Numbered from the stretch's first letter, positions 25,082-33,460 are shown. The stretch is DNA of 64,000 nt from Streptomyces barkulensis (GCF_002843305.1 NZ_PGSG01000054.1:62001-126000), one strand, 5' to 3'. Numbers and translations are program-made. The notes: generated by a model from the sequence alone, not told the origin.

Positions 25082-25122
25082 CCGGCGCCGGGCAGGAGAG
25101 AGGAGCCCCTGCCCGGCGCCGG
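25082..25122. terminator. second terminator hairpin between snpA and ADH
   Basis: A perfect 15-bp stem (25082-25096 with 25108-25122) with an 11-base loop between convergent genes; it can serve both strands. Confidence 0.65.
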
Positions 25123-25157
25123 CGCCCACACCTCGCGCACGGCCCGTGCCGCCGCCT

Positions 25158-25190
25158 CGCCGAAGCCTCGCCGAAGCCCCGCCGAAGCCC
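25158..25190. repeat. three 11-bp tandem repeats
   Basis: CGCCGAAGCCT once and CGCCGAAGCCC twice, just beyond the 3' end of the dehydrogenase gene. The unit length and core (CCGAAG) resemble the repeat at 16148-16180. Confidence 0.7.
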
Positions 25191-25214
25191 CGTCTGCACC
25201 GCGCCTGTGCCGCG

Positions 25215-26225
25215 TCACGGGCGCAGGATCAGCCGGACCGGGTTGCCCTCCTTGCGCAGCAGCCGGTCCACCGCCTCCCGCGCCTCCGCCAGCGGCAGCA
25301 CCCCGCTGACCGACCGCGAGAAGTCCAGCCGGTGCCGCCGCACCAGTTCGACGAGCTGCACCACATGCTCGTCGGACGAACCGTAGTGACCCAGCACCTG
25401 CTGCTGGAAGTAGCTGAAGGCGGTGCCGTCGGTGATGGTCAGCGGCTGGTCGGTGAGCCCCACCAGCACCAGCCTGCCGCCCGGCCCCAGGCAGCGCACC
25501 GCCTGCTCCCGCACCGCCGGCACCCCGGCGAAGTCGAAGGCGAAGGCCAGCCCGGCCCCGCCGGTCTCCCCCCGCACCCGGGCCGGCAGCTCGGGGTCGT
25601 CCGGGGAGAAGGCCAGGTCGGCGCCGAAGGCCAGGGCCCGCTCGCGCGCCTCGGGCAGGGGATCGACCGCGATGATCGGCGCGGCGCCCACCAGGCGCAG
25701 CAGTTGCACACCGTGCGCGCCCAGACCGCCCGCGCCCCAGACGCCGGCCGGGCGCGCGGGCTCGGTGCGGGCGGTGGCGGTGACGGCGGCCCACGGGGTG
25801 GACACCGCGTCCGGGATGATCGCGGCCTGCTCGAAGGGCAGCTCGTCCGGGATCCGCACCAGCGTCGACTCGGCCGCCACCGCGTACTCGGCCCAGCCGC
25901 CGTCGTAGTCCACGCCGCGGGTCCACACCACCCCGTCCCGCTCCTCCCCGGCCTGGAGCAGGACGCGCTGCCCCGGACGCCACCGGGTCACGCCCGCGCC
26001 CGGTTCGGCGACGACGCCCGCGACCTCGTGGCCGAGGGTGACGGTGTCCCCGGGCAGGTACAGCGGGGTGAGCGTGCCGTCGATCAGGTGCACGTCCGAC
26101 AGGCAGACCCCCGCGGCCTCCACCTTGACCAGCACCTCCCCCGGCCCCGGGCGCGGGGTGGGCACCTCCTCCACCGAGAAGGCGCGCGTCTTCACGTCCA
26201 GCCGTCCGGCGAGCACGGTGACCAC
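25215..26225 (-). CDS. zinc-type medium-chain dehydrogenase
   Basis: 336 residues. The catalytic zinc residues C41 (AAGVCLSDVH) and H66/E67 (TLGHEVAG) are present, as is the Rossmann GAGGLG near residue 165. The structural-zinc Cys lobe is replaced by VLLQAGEERDGVV, so only the catalytic zinc is expected. It would oxidise an alcohol or reduce an aldehyde or quinone with NAD(P). It heads away from a run of redox enzymes on the same strand (GST, FMN reductase, LLM). Confidence 0.88.
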   Translation of the reverse strand: MVTVLAGRLDVKTRAFSVEEVPTPRPGPGEVLVKVEAAGVCLSDVHLIDGTLTPLYLPGDTVTLGHEVAGVVAEPGAGVTRWRPGQRVLLQAGEERDGVVWTRGVDYDGGWAEYAVAAESTLVRIPDELPFEQAAIIPDAVSTPWAAVTATARTEPARPAGVWGAGGLGAHGVQLLRLVGAAPIIAVDPLPEARERALAFGADLAFSPDDPELPARVRGETGGAGLAFAFDFAGVPAVREQAVRCLGPGGRLVLVGLTDQPLTITDGTAFSYFQQQVLGHYGSSDEHVVQLVELVRRHRLDFSRSVSGVLPLAEAREAVDRLLRKEGNPVRLILRP

Positions 26226-26327
26226 CTGTCTCCCACATCGGTGCCTGTGATCGTCCTGCGTCCCCGCCGGGGTACCCGTGCCGGGGACGGGGAATCCGGG
26301 GGCGCGCGACGAGGCCCGGCCGGTGGG

Positions 26328-27377
26328 TCACGCTCCGCCGGCGCCGCTCCCGGATCCGGCGCCGGCCCGGCCCGGGGCGGGGATCTCCTCCGCCGCGGGC
26401 GGCGGGCCGGGCGGGGTCCCGTCGCCGAAGGGCCGCCCGCCCAGCTCCTCGCGGTGGTGCGGGGTCAGCCACCCGGACGGATCCGGGCCCAGCGGCACGA
26501 TCTGGGTGGGGTTGATGTCGGTGTGCACCTGGTAGTAGTGGCGCTTGATGTGGTCGAAGTCGACCGTGTCGCCGAAGCCGGGGGTCTGGAAGAGGTCGCG
26601 GGCGTAGGCCCACAGCACCGGGTCCTCGGTCAGCTTGTTGCGGTTGCACTTGAAGTGGTTGTGGTAGACCGCGTCGAAGCGCACCAGGGTGGTGAACAGC
26701 CGCACGTCGGCCTCGGTGATGGTGTCCCCCACCAGGTAACGGCGGTCTGCCAGACGCTCGGAGAGCCGGTCCCAGCAGGCGAAGAGGTTGCGGTAGGCGC
26801 GCTCGTAGGCCCGCTCGCTCTTGGCGAACCCGGCCAGGTACACGCCGTTGTTCAGATTGCGGTAGACGTCCTCCATCACCGCGTCGATCTCGTCGCGCAG
26901 CGGCTCGGGGTACAGATCGGGCGCGCCGTCGCGGTGCAGCGCGGTCCACTCGGTGGCCAGGTCGAGCGTGATGCGCGGATAGTCGTTGGTGACGAGCACG
27001 CCGCTGGGGACGTCGACGACCGCCGGGACGCTGATGCCGCCGTCGTAGCCGGGCTCGCGGGCGGCGTACGCCTCGCCGAGGAAGGCGATGCCCAGCACCG
27101 GGTCCCGGCCGTCCGGGTCCAGGGTGAAGCGCCAGCTCCGCTCGTCCTGCAGGGGGTCGGTGACCGCCAGGGAGATCGCGTCCTCCAGGCCGAGCAGCCG
27201 CCGCACCACCAGGGCCCGGCTCGCCCAGGGACAGGCCCGGCTGACCACCAGCCGGTACCGTCCGGCCTCGACCGGCCAGCCGTCGGCGCCGTCGGCCGTG
27301 ATGCGGTCGGTGAAGTGACTCGGGGACCTTTTGTACTCGGCTGTCGTGCTGCCGGGGTTGCCGACACTGGTCGTCAT
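26328..27377 (-). CDS. Xi-class glutathione transferase / glutathionyl-hydroquinone reductase-like
   Basis: 349 residues of the ECM4/YqjG/PcpF family. The active-site Cys motif is SRACPWASR (C49). The thioredoxin-like part is followed by the helical domain with the family's YRNLFACWDRLSERL and LVGDTITEADVRLFTTLVRFDAVYHNHFKCN. Homologues reduce glutathionyl-hydroquinones. Actinobacteria use mycothiol rather than glutathione, so the true thiol partner may differ. A Gly/Pro/Ala tail ends the protein. ATG 27377 is chosen because conserved sequence begins after it. Confidence 0.88.
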   Translation of the reverse strand: MTTSVGNPGSTTAEYKRSPSHFTDRITADGADGWPVEAGRYRLVVSRACPWASRALVVRRLLGLEDAISLAVTDPLQDERSWRFTLDPDGRDPVLGIAFLGEAYAAREPGYDGGISVPAVVDVPSGVLVTNDYPRITLDLATEWTALHRDGAPDLYPEPLRDEIDAVMEDVYRNLNNGVYLAGFAKSERAYERAYRNLFACWDRLSERLADRRYLVGDTITEADVRLFTTLVRFDAVYHNHFKCNRNKLTEDPVLWAYARDLFQTPGFGDTVDFDHIKRHYYQVHTDINPTQIVPLGPDPSGWLTPHHREELGGRPFGDGTPPGPPPAAEEIPAPGRAGAGSGSGAGGA

Positions 27378-27430
27378 GGGGGCTGTCTTCCTCTCTGGCA
27401 CCTGGGGCTCGGGCACCCCGGCCGTCCGGT

Positions 27431-27475
27431 TCGCCGACTCGCCGACTCGCCGACTCTCGGCTCTCGGCTCTCGGT
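27431..27475. repeat. short tandem repeats upstream of the GST gene
   Basis: Three copies of the 8-mer TCGCCGAC (27431-27454) are followed directly by three copies of a TCTCGGC-type 7-mer (27455-27475), in the non-coding space between the GST and FMN reductase genes. Confidence 0.75.
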
Positions 27476-27592
27476 TCGCCGGCTCTCGGGCGACGGGGCA
27501 CGGGAACCGGACGCCTACCCGCTTCCGTGCCCCGGCACCCGTACGCCCGGCGGCCCCGCCGGGCGCCCCGGGGCCGGCGGGGCGCGGGCGGA

Positions 27593-28303
27593 TCAGTCCA
27601 GGCCGAGGGCGGCCAGGTGCCGGGCGAAGGGGACGACGGTCTCCGTCTGCCCGCTCCCGCCGGCCGCGCCGGTCGCGTCGGTCGCGTCGGTCGCGTCGGT
27701 CGCGTCGTTGACGCCGTCCGTACCCGCCGCGGCGGACCTCTCGGCGGGCCGCGACCGGGCCCCGGCCAGTTCCGCCAGTTCCTGCCCCGCCCGCTCGATG
27801 CGGGCCGACAGCTCGCCCACCCTCTCGTCCACACCGCCCCAGTCCTCGGAGGCGGCGTAGACGGCGGTGGGGACGGTGACCGCCCGCAGGTAGGCGAACA
27901 TAGGGCGCATGGCGTGCTCGATGACCAGGGAGTGGCGCGGCGTGCCGCCGGTCGCGGCCATCAGGACCGGCTTGCCGTGCAGCGCGGTGTTGTCGATGAC
28001 GTCGAAGAAGGACTTGAACAGGCCGCTGTAGGAGGCGGTGAAGACGGGGGTGACCGCTATCAGGCCGTCCGCCCCCGTCACCGCATCGACCGCCTCGGCC
28101 AGGGCGGGGCCGGGGAAGCCGGTGACCAGGTTGTGGGCGATGTCGGTGGCCAGGTCGCGCAGTTCCACCACCCGTACCTCCACCGGGCGCTCCCCGCCCT
28201 CCAGGTGCCGCCGGGTCGCCTGCGCCAGCCGGTCGGCGAGCAGGCGGGTGGAGGAGGGGCGGCCGAGGCCGGCCGAGACGGCCGTGATCCGGATGGGTTC
28301 CAT
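27593..28303 (-). CDS. NAD(P)H-dependent FMN reductase
   Basis: 236 residues of the flavodoxin-like NADPH-FMN reductase family: ITAVSAGLGRPSSTRLLADRL (FMN phosphate loop, 6-26), VTPVFTASYSGLFKSFFDVID (84-104) and MAATGGTPRHSLVIEHAMRP (120-139). It should supply reduced FMN to the luciferase-like monooxygenase encoded just upstream (113 bases). A hydrophilic tail holds a DAT repeat made by 9-bp tandem repeats (27671-27706). Confidence 0.9.
   Translation of the reverse strand: MEPIRITAVSAGLGRPSSTRLLADRLAQATRRHLEGGERPVEVRVVELRDLATDIAHNLVTGFPGPALAEAVDAVTGADGLIAVTPVFTASYSGLFKSFFDVIDNTALHGKPVLMAATGGTPRHSLVIEHAMRPMFAYLRAVTVPTAVYAASEDWGGVDERVGELSARIERAGQELAELAGARSRPAERSAAAGTDGVNDATDATDATDATGAAGGSGQTETVVPFARHLAALGLD
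27671..27706. repeat. four 9-bp tandem repeats inside the FMN reductase gene
   Basis: GGTCGCGTC is repeated four times exactly; on the coding strand this gives a (D-A-T)n stretch in the C-terminal tail. Because the unit is a multiple of three, copy number can change without a frameshift. Confidence 0.85.
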
Positions 28304-28416
28304 GGTTGTGCTCCTACGAGTCCTGTACGGGGGCGTCCGGTGTGCTCGGTGTGTCCGGTGGTGCCCGGGCGGGATGCGGTGGCTGCGCCAGGCCTGTCAG
28401 GCCGTGCCGGGCGGTG

Positions 28417-29547
28417 TCAGGCCGTGGCGCCGGGGGCCGCGGCTTCCGCTCCGGCCTCGGCCCCCGTCTCGCGGCGGGCGAGGAGGGAGGCGTGCGTGGG
28501 GGCGTCCGGCACCTGCGCGGGGCGCCTGGCGGCGAACTCCTCGCGCAGCACGGGCACGACCTCCTCGCCGAGCATGTCGATCTGCTCCAGCACCGTCTTC
28601 AGCGGCAGCCCGGCGTGGTCCATCAGGAAGAGCTGGCGCTGGTAGTCGCCGGCGTAGTCGCGGAAGGCGAGGGTCTTCTCGACGACCTGCTGCGGGCTGC
28701 CCACCGTCAGCGGGGTCTGCTCGGTGAAGTCCTCCAGCGACGGCCCGTGTCCGTAGACGGGCGCGTTGTCGAAGTAGGGGCGGAACTCACGGACGGCGTC
28801 CTGGGAGTTCCGCCGCATGAACACCTGGCCGCCGAGGCCGACGATCGCCTGCTCGGCGGTGCCGTGGCCGTAGTGGGCGTAGCGCTCCCGGTACAGGGAG
28901 ACCATGCGCTGGGTGTGCTCCTTGTTCCAGAAGATGTTGTTGTGGAAGAAGCCGTCGCCGTAGTAGGCGGCCTGCTCGGCGATCTCCGGGGAGCGGATGG
29001 AGCCGTGCCAGACGAACGGCGGGACGCCGTCGAGCGGGCGCGGGGTGGAGGTGAAGCCCTGCAGGGGGGTGCGGAAGCGGCCCTGCCAGTCCACCACCTC
29101 CTCGCGCCACAGCTTGTGCAGCAGCGCGTAGTTCTCGATCGCCAGCGGGATGCCCTGGCGGATGTCCTGTCCGAACCAGGGATAGACCGGTCCGGTGTTG
29201 CCCCGTCCCAGCATCACGTCCACGCGCCCGTCGGCCAGGTGCTGGAGCATCGCGAAGTCCTCAGCGATCTTGACCGGGTCGTTGGTGGTGATCAGGGTGG
29301 TGGAGGTGGACAGGACCAGGCGCTCGGTGCGGGCGGCGATCCAGCCGAGCATGGTCGTCGGAGAGGAGGGCACGAAGGGCGGGTTGTGGTGCTCGCCGGT
29401 GGCGAAGACGTCCAGGCCCACCTCCTCGGCCTTGAGCGCGATGGCGACCATGGCCTTGATGCGTTCGTGCTCGGTGGGCGTCCGGCCCGTGGTCGGGTCC
29501 GGGGTGACGTCGCCCACGGTGAAGATTCCGAACTGCACTGCGCTCAC
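28417..29547 (-). CDS. luciferase-like (LLM) flavin-dependent monooxygenase
   Basis: 376 residues with a bacterial-luciferase-type TIM barrel: VQFGIFTVGDV at the N-terminus, EVGLDVFATGEHHNPPF (40-56), STTLITTNDPVKIAEDFAMLQHLADGRVDVMLGRGN (80-115) and GSPQQVVEKTL (about 304). It uses FMNH2 and O2 to oxidise an unknown substrate; the partner reductase lies downstream in the same direction, forming a two-component system. GTG 29547 has no clear ribosome site. A TGATTG-TT-CAATCA operator lies 12 bp upstream. Confidence 0.92.
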   Translation of the reverse strand: MSAVQFGIFTVGDVTPDPTTGRTPTEHERIKAMVAIALKAEEVGLDVFATGEHHNPPFVPSSPTTMLGWIAARTERLVLSTSTTLITTNDPVKIAEDFAMLQHLADGRVDVMLGRGNTGPVYPWFGQDIRQGIPLAIENYALLHKLWREEVVDWQGRFRTPLQGFTSTPRPLDGVPPFVWHGSIRSPEIAEQAAYYGDGFFHNNIFWNKEHTQRMVSLYRERYAHYGHGTAEQAIVGLGGQVFMRRNSQDAVREFRPYFDNAPVYGHGPSLEDFTEQTPLTVGSPQQVVEKTLAFRDYAGDYQRQLFLMDHAGLPLKTVLEQIDMLGEEVVPVLREEFAARRPAQVPDAPTHASLLARRETGAEAGAEAAAPGATA

Positions 29548-29558
29548 ATCCCAATGGT

Positions 29559-29572
29559 TGATTGTTCAATCA
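29559..29572. promoter_or_regulatory. operator of the monooxygenase operon
   Basis: TGATTG-TT-CAATCA is a perfect AT-rich dyad standing out in GC-rich DNA, directly upstream of the monooxygenase GTG. The size fits a MarR/TetR/HxlR-type dimer, but no matching regulator gene is adjacent. Confidence 0.6.
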
Positions 29573-29742
29573 CTTTATCGAACAGCCGGACTCCCCTCCC
29601 TATTCCGGCCCTCTCTCCCGCTGCTCCCCACCCGGCGGGCATGGACACCCGGGAGCGGGGAACCGCGTAGCGCGGAACGCCCACAACGGGCTGCCCGTAC
29701 GGCCCGCACGGGCAGCCCGTACGAGGCAGGGAGCGAGGCACC

Positions 29743-29931
29743 ATGTTCAAACGCCGCCACAAGGAAGAGCAGCACGAGAAGGACAGGCGACTCAGGCAGG
29801 TCGCCAGGGAGCACGTCCGCCACCTGTCCGGCGAGACCGCCAAGGGGCGGGTCGACCCGGCCACGACCGGGCGCGCCGGGCGCACCTGGCGGAAGAAGGG
29901 CTCCACCGGCAAGGACGACACGTCCCGCTGA
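29743..29931 (+). CDS. small charged hypothetical protein (62 residues)
   Basis: ATG 29743 has GGGAGCGAGG upstream. The product is highly charged and probably disordered (FKRRHKEEQHEKDRRLRQVA, then a basic Lys/Arg/Gly tail). Upstream is an 11-bp inverted repeat (29688-29698 with 29708-29718) that could be a leader hairpin. I recognise no family. Confidence 0.5.
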   Translation: MFKRRHKEEQHEKDRRLRQVAREHVRHLSGETAKGRVDPATTGRAGRTWRKKGSTGKDDTSR

Positions 29932-30004
29932 GGACCGCTCCGGACCGTTGCGGTGGGTCCCGGCCCGCGTGGGTCCCGGCCCGCCCGGCCGGGGCCCACC
30001 GCAC

Positions 30005-30319
30005 TCACTCCAGGATCTTCAGGCCCACGACACCGGCGACGATCAGCACCAGGCAGAGCACACGCCCGGCGGAGACGGGATCGCCCAGCGCGACCATCCC
30101 GTACAGCGCCGTGCACACGGCCCCGATCCCGACCCACACCGCGTACCCGGTGCCGATGGGGATGCCGCGCATCGCGTAGGCCAGACCGCCCATGCTGAGG
30201 GCGAGGGCGACGACGAACAGCACACTGGGCCTGAGCCGGGTCAGGCCCTGCGACGCCGAGAGCGCCGCGGCCCACACCGCCTCCAGGAGCCCCGATACGA
30301 CCAGTACGACCCACGCCAC
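30005..30319 (-). CDS. gdx: SMR-family guanidinium exporter (SugE/Gdx type)
   Basis: 104 residues with four membrane helices. The conserved charged residue is E13 in VSGLLEAVWAAAL, and the family pattern GIPIGTGYAVWVGIGAV follows around residues 54-70. SMR proteins act as dual-topology dimers; the Gdx branch exports guanidinium in exchange for protons. That branch is indicated here by the guanidine-III riboswitch in its leader. GTG 30319 has GGAGGT directly upstream. Confidence 0.9.
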   Translation of the reverse strand: MAWVVLVVSGLLEAVWAAALSASQGLTRLRPSVLFVVALALSMGGLAYAMRGIPIGTGYAVWVGIGAVCTALYGMVALGDPVSAGRVLCLVLIVAGVVGLKILE

Positions 30320-30361
30320 GACGTGACCTCCGCAGGTGATGTGCCTTGCTGCGTATGACCT

Positions 30362-30400
30362 GCGCCGTCTTGTCCTGCCGGGTACGACGCGCTCGTCCGG
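30362..30400 (-). promoter_or_regulatory. guanidine-III (ykkC-III) riboswitch
   Basis: On the minus strand this 39-nt element begins CCGGACGAG, continues with GCGTCGTACCCGGC and ends AGGACAAGACGGCGC, matching the published ykkC-III aptamer. The two CCGG tracts can form P1. GCGUCGU can pair with ACGGCGC along its full length with one U-G wobble, giving the pseudoknot. It ends 42 nt before the SMR start codon, with the ribosome site in between, so it is placed to control translation: guanidinium binding is expected to switch the exporter on. Confidence 0.9.
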
Positions 30401-30460
30401 GGCGCGGGGGCGCCACGGCCAACCTAGCACCGGATCGCGCGCCCGACCCGCGCCCTCTGA

Positions 30461-30500
30461 GCGCCCCTGCGCGCCCCTGCGCGCCCCTGCGCGCCCCTCG
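30461..30500. repeat. 10-bp tandem repeat
   Basis: GCGCCCCTGC is repeated three times, plus a fourth copy differing at its end, in the leader of the PHP-protein gene. Confidence 0.8.
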
Positions 30501-30534
30501 TCATGCCGCCGCGCTTCCCGGGCACGCGTGGTAC

Positions 30535-31839
30535 ATGCGCTACTACGCCGACCTGCACGTGCACTCCCGGTACAGCAGGGCGTGCAGCCGCAACAGCGAT
30601 CTGCCGCACCTGGCCTGGTGGGCGCGGCGCAAGGGGATCACCGTGCTGGGCACCGGTGACTTCCTCCACCCCGGGTGGGCCGAGGCGCTGCGCGAGTCGC
30701 TGGTGCCCGCGGAGCCGGGACTGTTCCGGCTGCGCGACGACCTCGACCGCGAGGTGCTGGAGGACCTGCCCCCGGCCTGCCGCGGCCCGCTGCGCTTCCT
30801 GCTCCAGGTGGAGGTCGCCACCAACTACCGGCGCGACGGCCGGGGCCGCAGGATCCACCACCTTTGCTACGCGCCGGACTTCGACGCGGCCGGGCGCCTG
30901 GCCCGCGCCCTGTCCCCGTACGGCGACCTCGCCTCGGACGGGCGGCCCGCCCTGGCGGTGGACTCCCGCGATCTGCTGGAGGCCGTCCTGTCCTGCGGCG
31001 AGGGCGCCTACCTGGTCCCCGCGCACGCCTGGACGCCCTGGTTCGGCGTCCTCGGCTCGAAGTCCGGCTTCGACGGCGTGGACGAGTGCTACGGCGACCT
31101 GGCCGGCCACGTCTTCGCCCTGGAGACGGGTCTGTCCTCGGATCCGGAGATGAACTGGCGGGTCTCCTCGCTGGACCGCCTGCGGCTGGTCAGCCACTCG
31201 GACGCGCACTCCCCGCCCGTCCTGGGCCGCAACGCCACCGTGTTCGACACCGAGGTGGACTACTTCGCGATCCGCCGCGCCCTGGAGACCGGCCAGGGGT
31301 ACGCCGGCACCGTGGACCTGTACCCGGAGGCGGGCAAGTACCACCTGGACGGGCACCGCGCCTGCGGGGTGCGGCTGGAACCGGCCGAGACCAGGGCGCG
31401 CGGCGGCAGGTGCCCGGTGTGCGGCAGGAAACCGACCGTCGGTGTCCTGCACCGGGTCGAGGAGCTGGCCGACCGCGCCCCCGGGCGGAGGCCGTCGACC
31501 GGCGGTGAGGCCCTGAAGATCGTCCCCCTGCCGGAGATCGCGGGCGAGATCCTCGGGGTCGGGCCGAAGACCAAGACCGTCGAACGCGCTCTGGAGGGTC
31601 TGACCGCCGCGCTGGGACCCGAACTGCCGTTGCTGCTCCAGGTGCCGGTGGGCCGGGTGCGCGGGGCGGGCGAGCCGGAGACGGCCGAGGCGATCGAGCG
31701 GCTGCGCGCCCACCGAGTGCGGCGCGAGTCCGGCTACGACGGCCGGTACGGCTCGATCTCGCTGTTCGGCCCCGAGGAGGCCGGGGAGACCGGGCAGCCG
31801 CGGGAAAAGCCGGCGCCGGCGGGCAGGTCGGGCCGGTAG
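30535..31839 (+). CDS. endonuclease Q-like PHP-domain protein
   Basis: 434 residues. The PHP metal motif YADLHVHSRYS (D6, H8, H10) opens the protein; TGDFLHPGW (40-48), PAHAWTPWFG (162-171) and LVSHSDAHSP (219-228) supply further metal ligands. A Cys cluster (C277, then CPVC at 293-296) forms the zinc finger seen in EndoQ. EndoQ cuts DNA 5' of deaminated bases such as uracil and hypoxanthine; the family has been described from archaea and some bacteria. The C-terminal region contains an HhH-like KTKTVERALEGL. The function is inferred by family. Confidence 0.82.
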   Translation: MRYYADLHVHSRYSRACSRNSDLPHLAWWARRKGITVLGTGDFLHPGWAEALRESLVPAEPGLFRLRDDLDREVLEDLPPACRGPLRFLLQVEVATNYRRDGRGRRIHHLCYAPDFDAAGRLARALSPYGDLASDGRPALAVDSRDLLEAVLSCGEGAYLVPAHAWTPWFGVLGSKSGFDGVDECYGDLAGHVFALETGLSSDPEMNWRVSSLDRLRLVSHSDAHSPPVLGRNATVFDTEVDYFAIRRALETGQGYAGTVDLYPEAGKYHLDGHRACGVRLEPAETRARGGRCPVCGRKPTVGVLHRVEELADRAPGRRPSTGGEALKIVPLPEIAGEILGVGPKTKTVERALEGLTAALGPELPLLLQVPVGRVRGAGEPETAEAIERLRAHRVRRESGYDGRYGSISLFGPEEAGETGQPREKPAPAGRSGR

Positions 31840-31955
31840 GGCCGGTAGGGCGCGGGGACCCGGCGGGAGCGCGCCGCCCCGCCCCCGGACGCATACCGCC
31901 GCGACCGGCGGGTACCCCGGCGGCGCACCGATCCCCACAGCACGGGAGGCGGCCG

Positions 31956-32618
31956 ATGCTCCCCCAGACCCTGAGGATCCCGACCGACGGAGGAGCCGCC
32001 CTGACCGGGGACCTCACCATGCCCGAAGGGGCCCGCGGCACCGTGGCCTTCGCCCACGGCAGCGGCAGCTCCCGGCACAGTCCGCGCAACCGGGCGGTGG
32101 CCGGGGTCCTGCAGGACGCCGGGCTGGGCACGCTGTTGTTCGATCTGCTCACCGAGGACGAGGAGCGGACGGACATGGTCACCGCCGAGTACCGCTTCGA
32201 CATCCCCCTCCTCGCGCGGCGCCTGGTGGCGGCGGTCGACTGGCTCGGCGGCCGCCCGGACACCGCCCGGCTGCCGATCGGTCTGTTCGGGGCCAGCACC
32301 GGCGCCGCCGCGGCCCTGGTGGCCGCGGCCGAGCAGCCCGGCCGGGTGCGGGCCGTGGTCTCCCGGGGCGGCAGGCCCGACCTCGCGGGCGGCGCCCTGG
32401 ACCGGGTCTCCGCGCCCGTCCTGCTGATCGTCGGCGGCGAGGACCACGAGGTGCTGCGGCTGAACGAGCAGGCGGCCTCACGGCTGTCGGCCCCGTGCAC
32501 GGTGCACGTGGTGCCCGGCGCCACCCATCTGTTCGAGGAGCCCGGCACCCTCGACCAGGCCGCCGCCGCGGCCCGCGAATGGTTCGTCCGGATGGCCGGG
32601 CAGACGGTGCCCCGGTGA
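31956..32618 (+). CDS. alpha/beta hydrolase (dienelactone-hydrolase type)
   Basis: 220 residues. Nucleophile elbow GASTG (S114), acid in VGGEDHEV (about D157) and catalytic His in GATHLFEEPGT (about H188). The oxyanion region is FAHGSGSSRHSPRN. The following gene encodes a phosphoribosyltransferase with which this hydrolase type is often linked or fused in bacteria. The substrate is unknown. Confidence 0.88.
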   Translation: MLPQTLRIPTDGGAALTGDLTMPEGARGTVAFAHGSGSSRHSPRNRAVAGVLQDAGLGTLLFDLLTEDEERTDMVTAEYRFDIPLLARRLVAAVDWLGGRPDTARLPIGLFGASTGAAAALVAAAEQPGRVRAVVSRGGRPDLAGGALDRVSAPVLLIVGGEDHEVLRLNEQAASRLSAPCTVHVVPGATHLFEEPGTLDQAAAAAREWFVRMAGQTVPR

Positions 32619-32719
32619 ACCGCCCCGCCGCCCCGCCGCTGCCGCACCGGCGTCCGGTCCCTGCCGCCCGGCCCCGGTCTCCGCGCGGCGGGACCACCGG
32701 AAGCGAAGGGAGACAGATC

Positions 32720-33373
32720 ATGCGCTTCCACGACCGCACGCAGGCGGGCCGGATGCTCGCCGAGCCGCTGCGGGACCTCCAGCGCGCCGGGGAGATCGGC
32801 GACCCGCTGGTCCTGGCTCTCCCCCGGGGCGGCGTCCCCGTGGGCGAGGAGGTCGCCCGCGCGCTGCACGCGCCGCTGGACGTACTGGTCGCCCGCAAGA
32901 TCGGCGCGCCGTTCAACCCGGAGTTCGGCATCGGGGCCGTGGCGGGCGAGGGACCGCCGCTGTTCGACGAGCAGTCCCTGCGGATGCTCGGTCTGACGGC
33001 CGGGGATCTGGCCGGGCAGGTCGAGCGGGAGCGGGCGGAGCTGCGCCGCCGCGAGCACCTGTACCGCGGCGGCCGTCCCGCCCCGGAGCTGCGGGGCCGC
33101 ACGGTGATCGTCGTCGACGACGGGCTGGCCACCGGCGTCACCGCGCGCGCCGCGCTGCACGCCGCCCGCGTCCTGGAGCCGGATGTGCTGGTCCTGGCCG
33201 TCCCGGTCTCCTCCGTGCAGGCGGCCGCGGCGATGGAACAGGTGGCCGACCGCCTGGTGTGCCTGGAGACGCCGCCGTCCTTCCAGGGGGTCGGGCAGTG
33301 GTACGAGGACTTCCACCAGGTGGGCGACGAGGAGGTGATCGCCGCCCTGAGGTCCTCGGCCACCGCACGGTAG
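32720..33373 (+). CDS. phosphoribosyltransferase-fold protein
   Basis: 217 residues. The PRPP-binding loop is VIVVDDGLATGVTARAAL (about 134-151), and LALPRGGVPVGEEVARAL near residue 33 is the flexible-loop region. Members of this family are annotated as predicted phosphoribosyltransferases of unknown nucleobase specificity. ATG 32720 has GGGAG upstream. It follows the hydrolase gene by 101 bases and ends at a strong terminator. Confidence 0.88.
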   Translation: MRFHDRTQAGRMLAEPLRDLQRAGEIGDPLVLALPRGGVPVGEEVARALHAPLDVLVARKIGAPFNPEFGIGAVAGEGPPLFDEQSLRMLGLTAGDLAGQVERERAELRRREHLYRGGRPAPELRGRTVIVVDDGLATGVTARAALHAARVLEPDVLVLAVPVSSVQAAAAMEQVADRLVCLETPPSFQGVGQWYEDFHQVGDEEVIAALRSSATAR

Positions 33374-33418
33374 TCCGGGCCTGTCGTACAGGGGTGAGGA
33401 CGGGAGACGGCTCCCTGT

Positions 33419-33460
33419 CTCCGCGGGAGTCGTCCCCGCCGGGGGACGACTCCCGCGGAG
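33419..33460. terminator. bidirectional terminator between PRT and hmp genes
   Basis: A perfect 19-bp stem (33419-33437 with 33442-33460) with a 4-base loop between two convergent transcripts. Confidence 0.85.

Noticed and set aside
26259..26289. 8-bp inverted repeat between the ADH and GST genes
   Set aside because: It could be a weak terminator for the GST transcript, but the stem is short and interrupted; not listed as a feature.
24877..27834. Long minus-strand open frame spanning four genes
   Set aside because: It is the alternative frame of the ADH, GST and FMN reductase genes and has no domain of its own.
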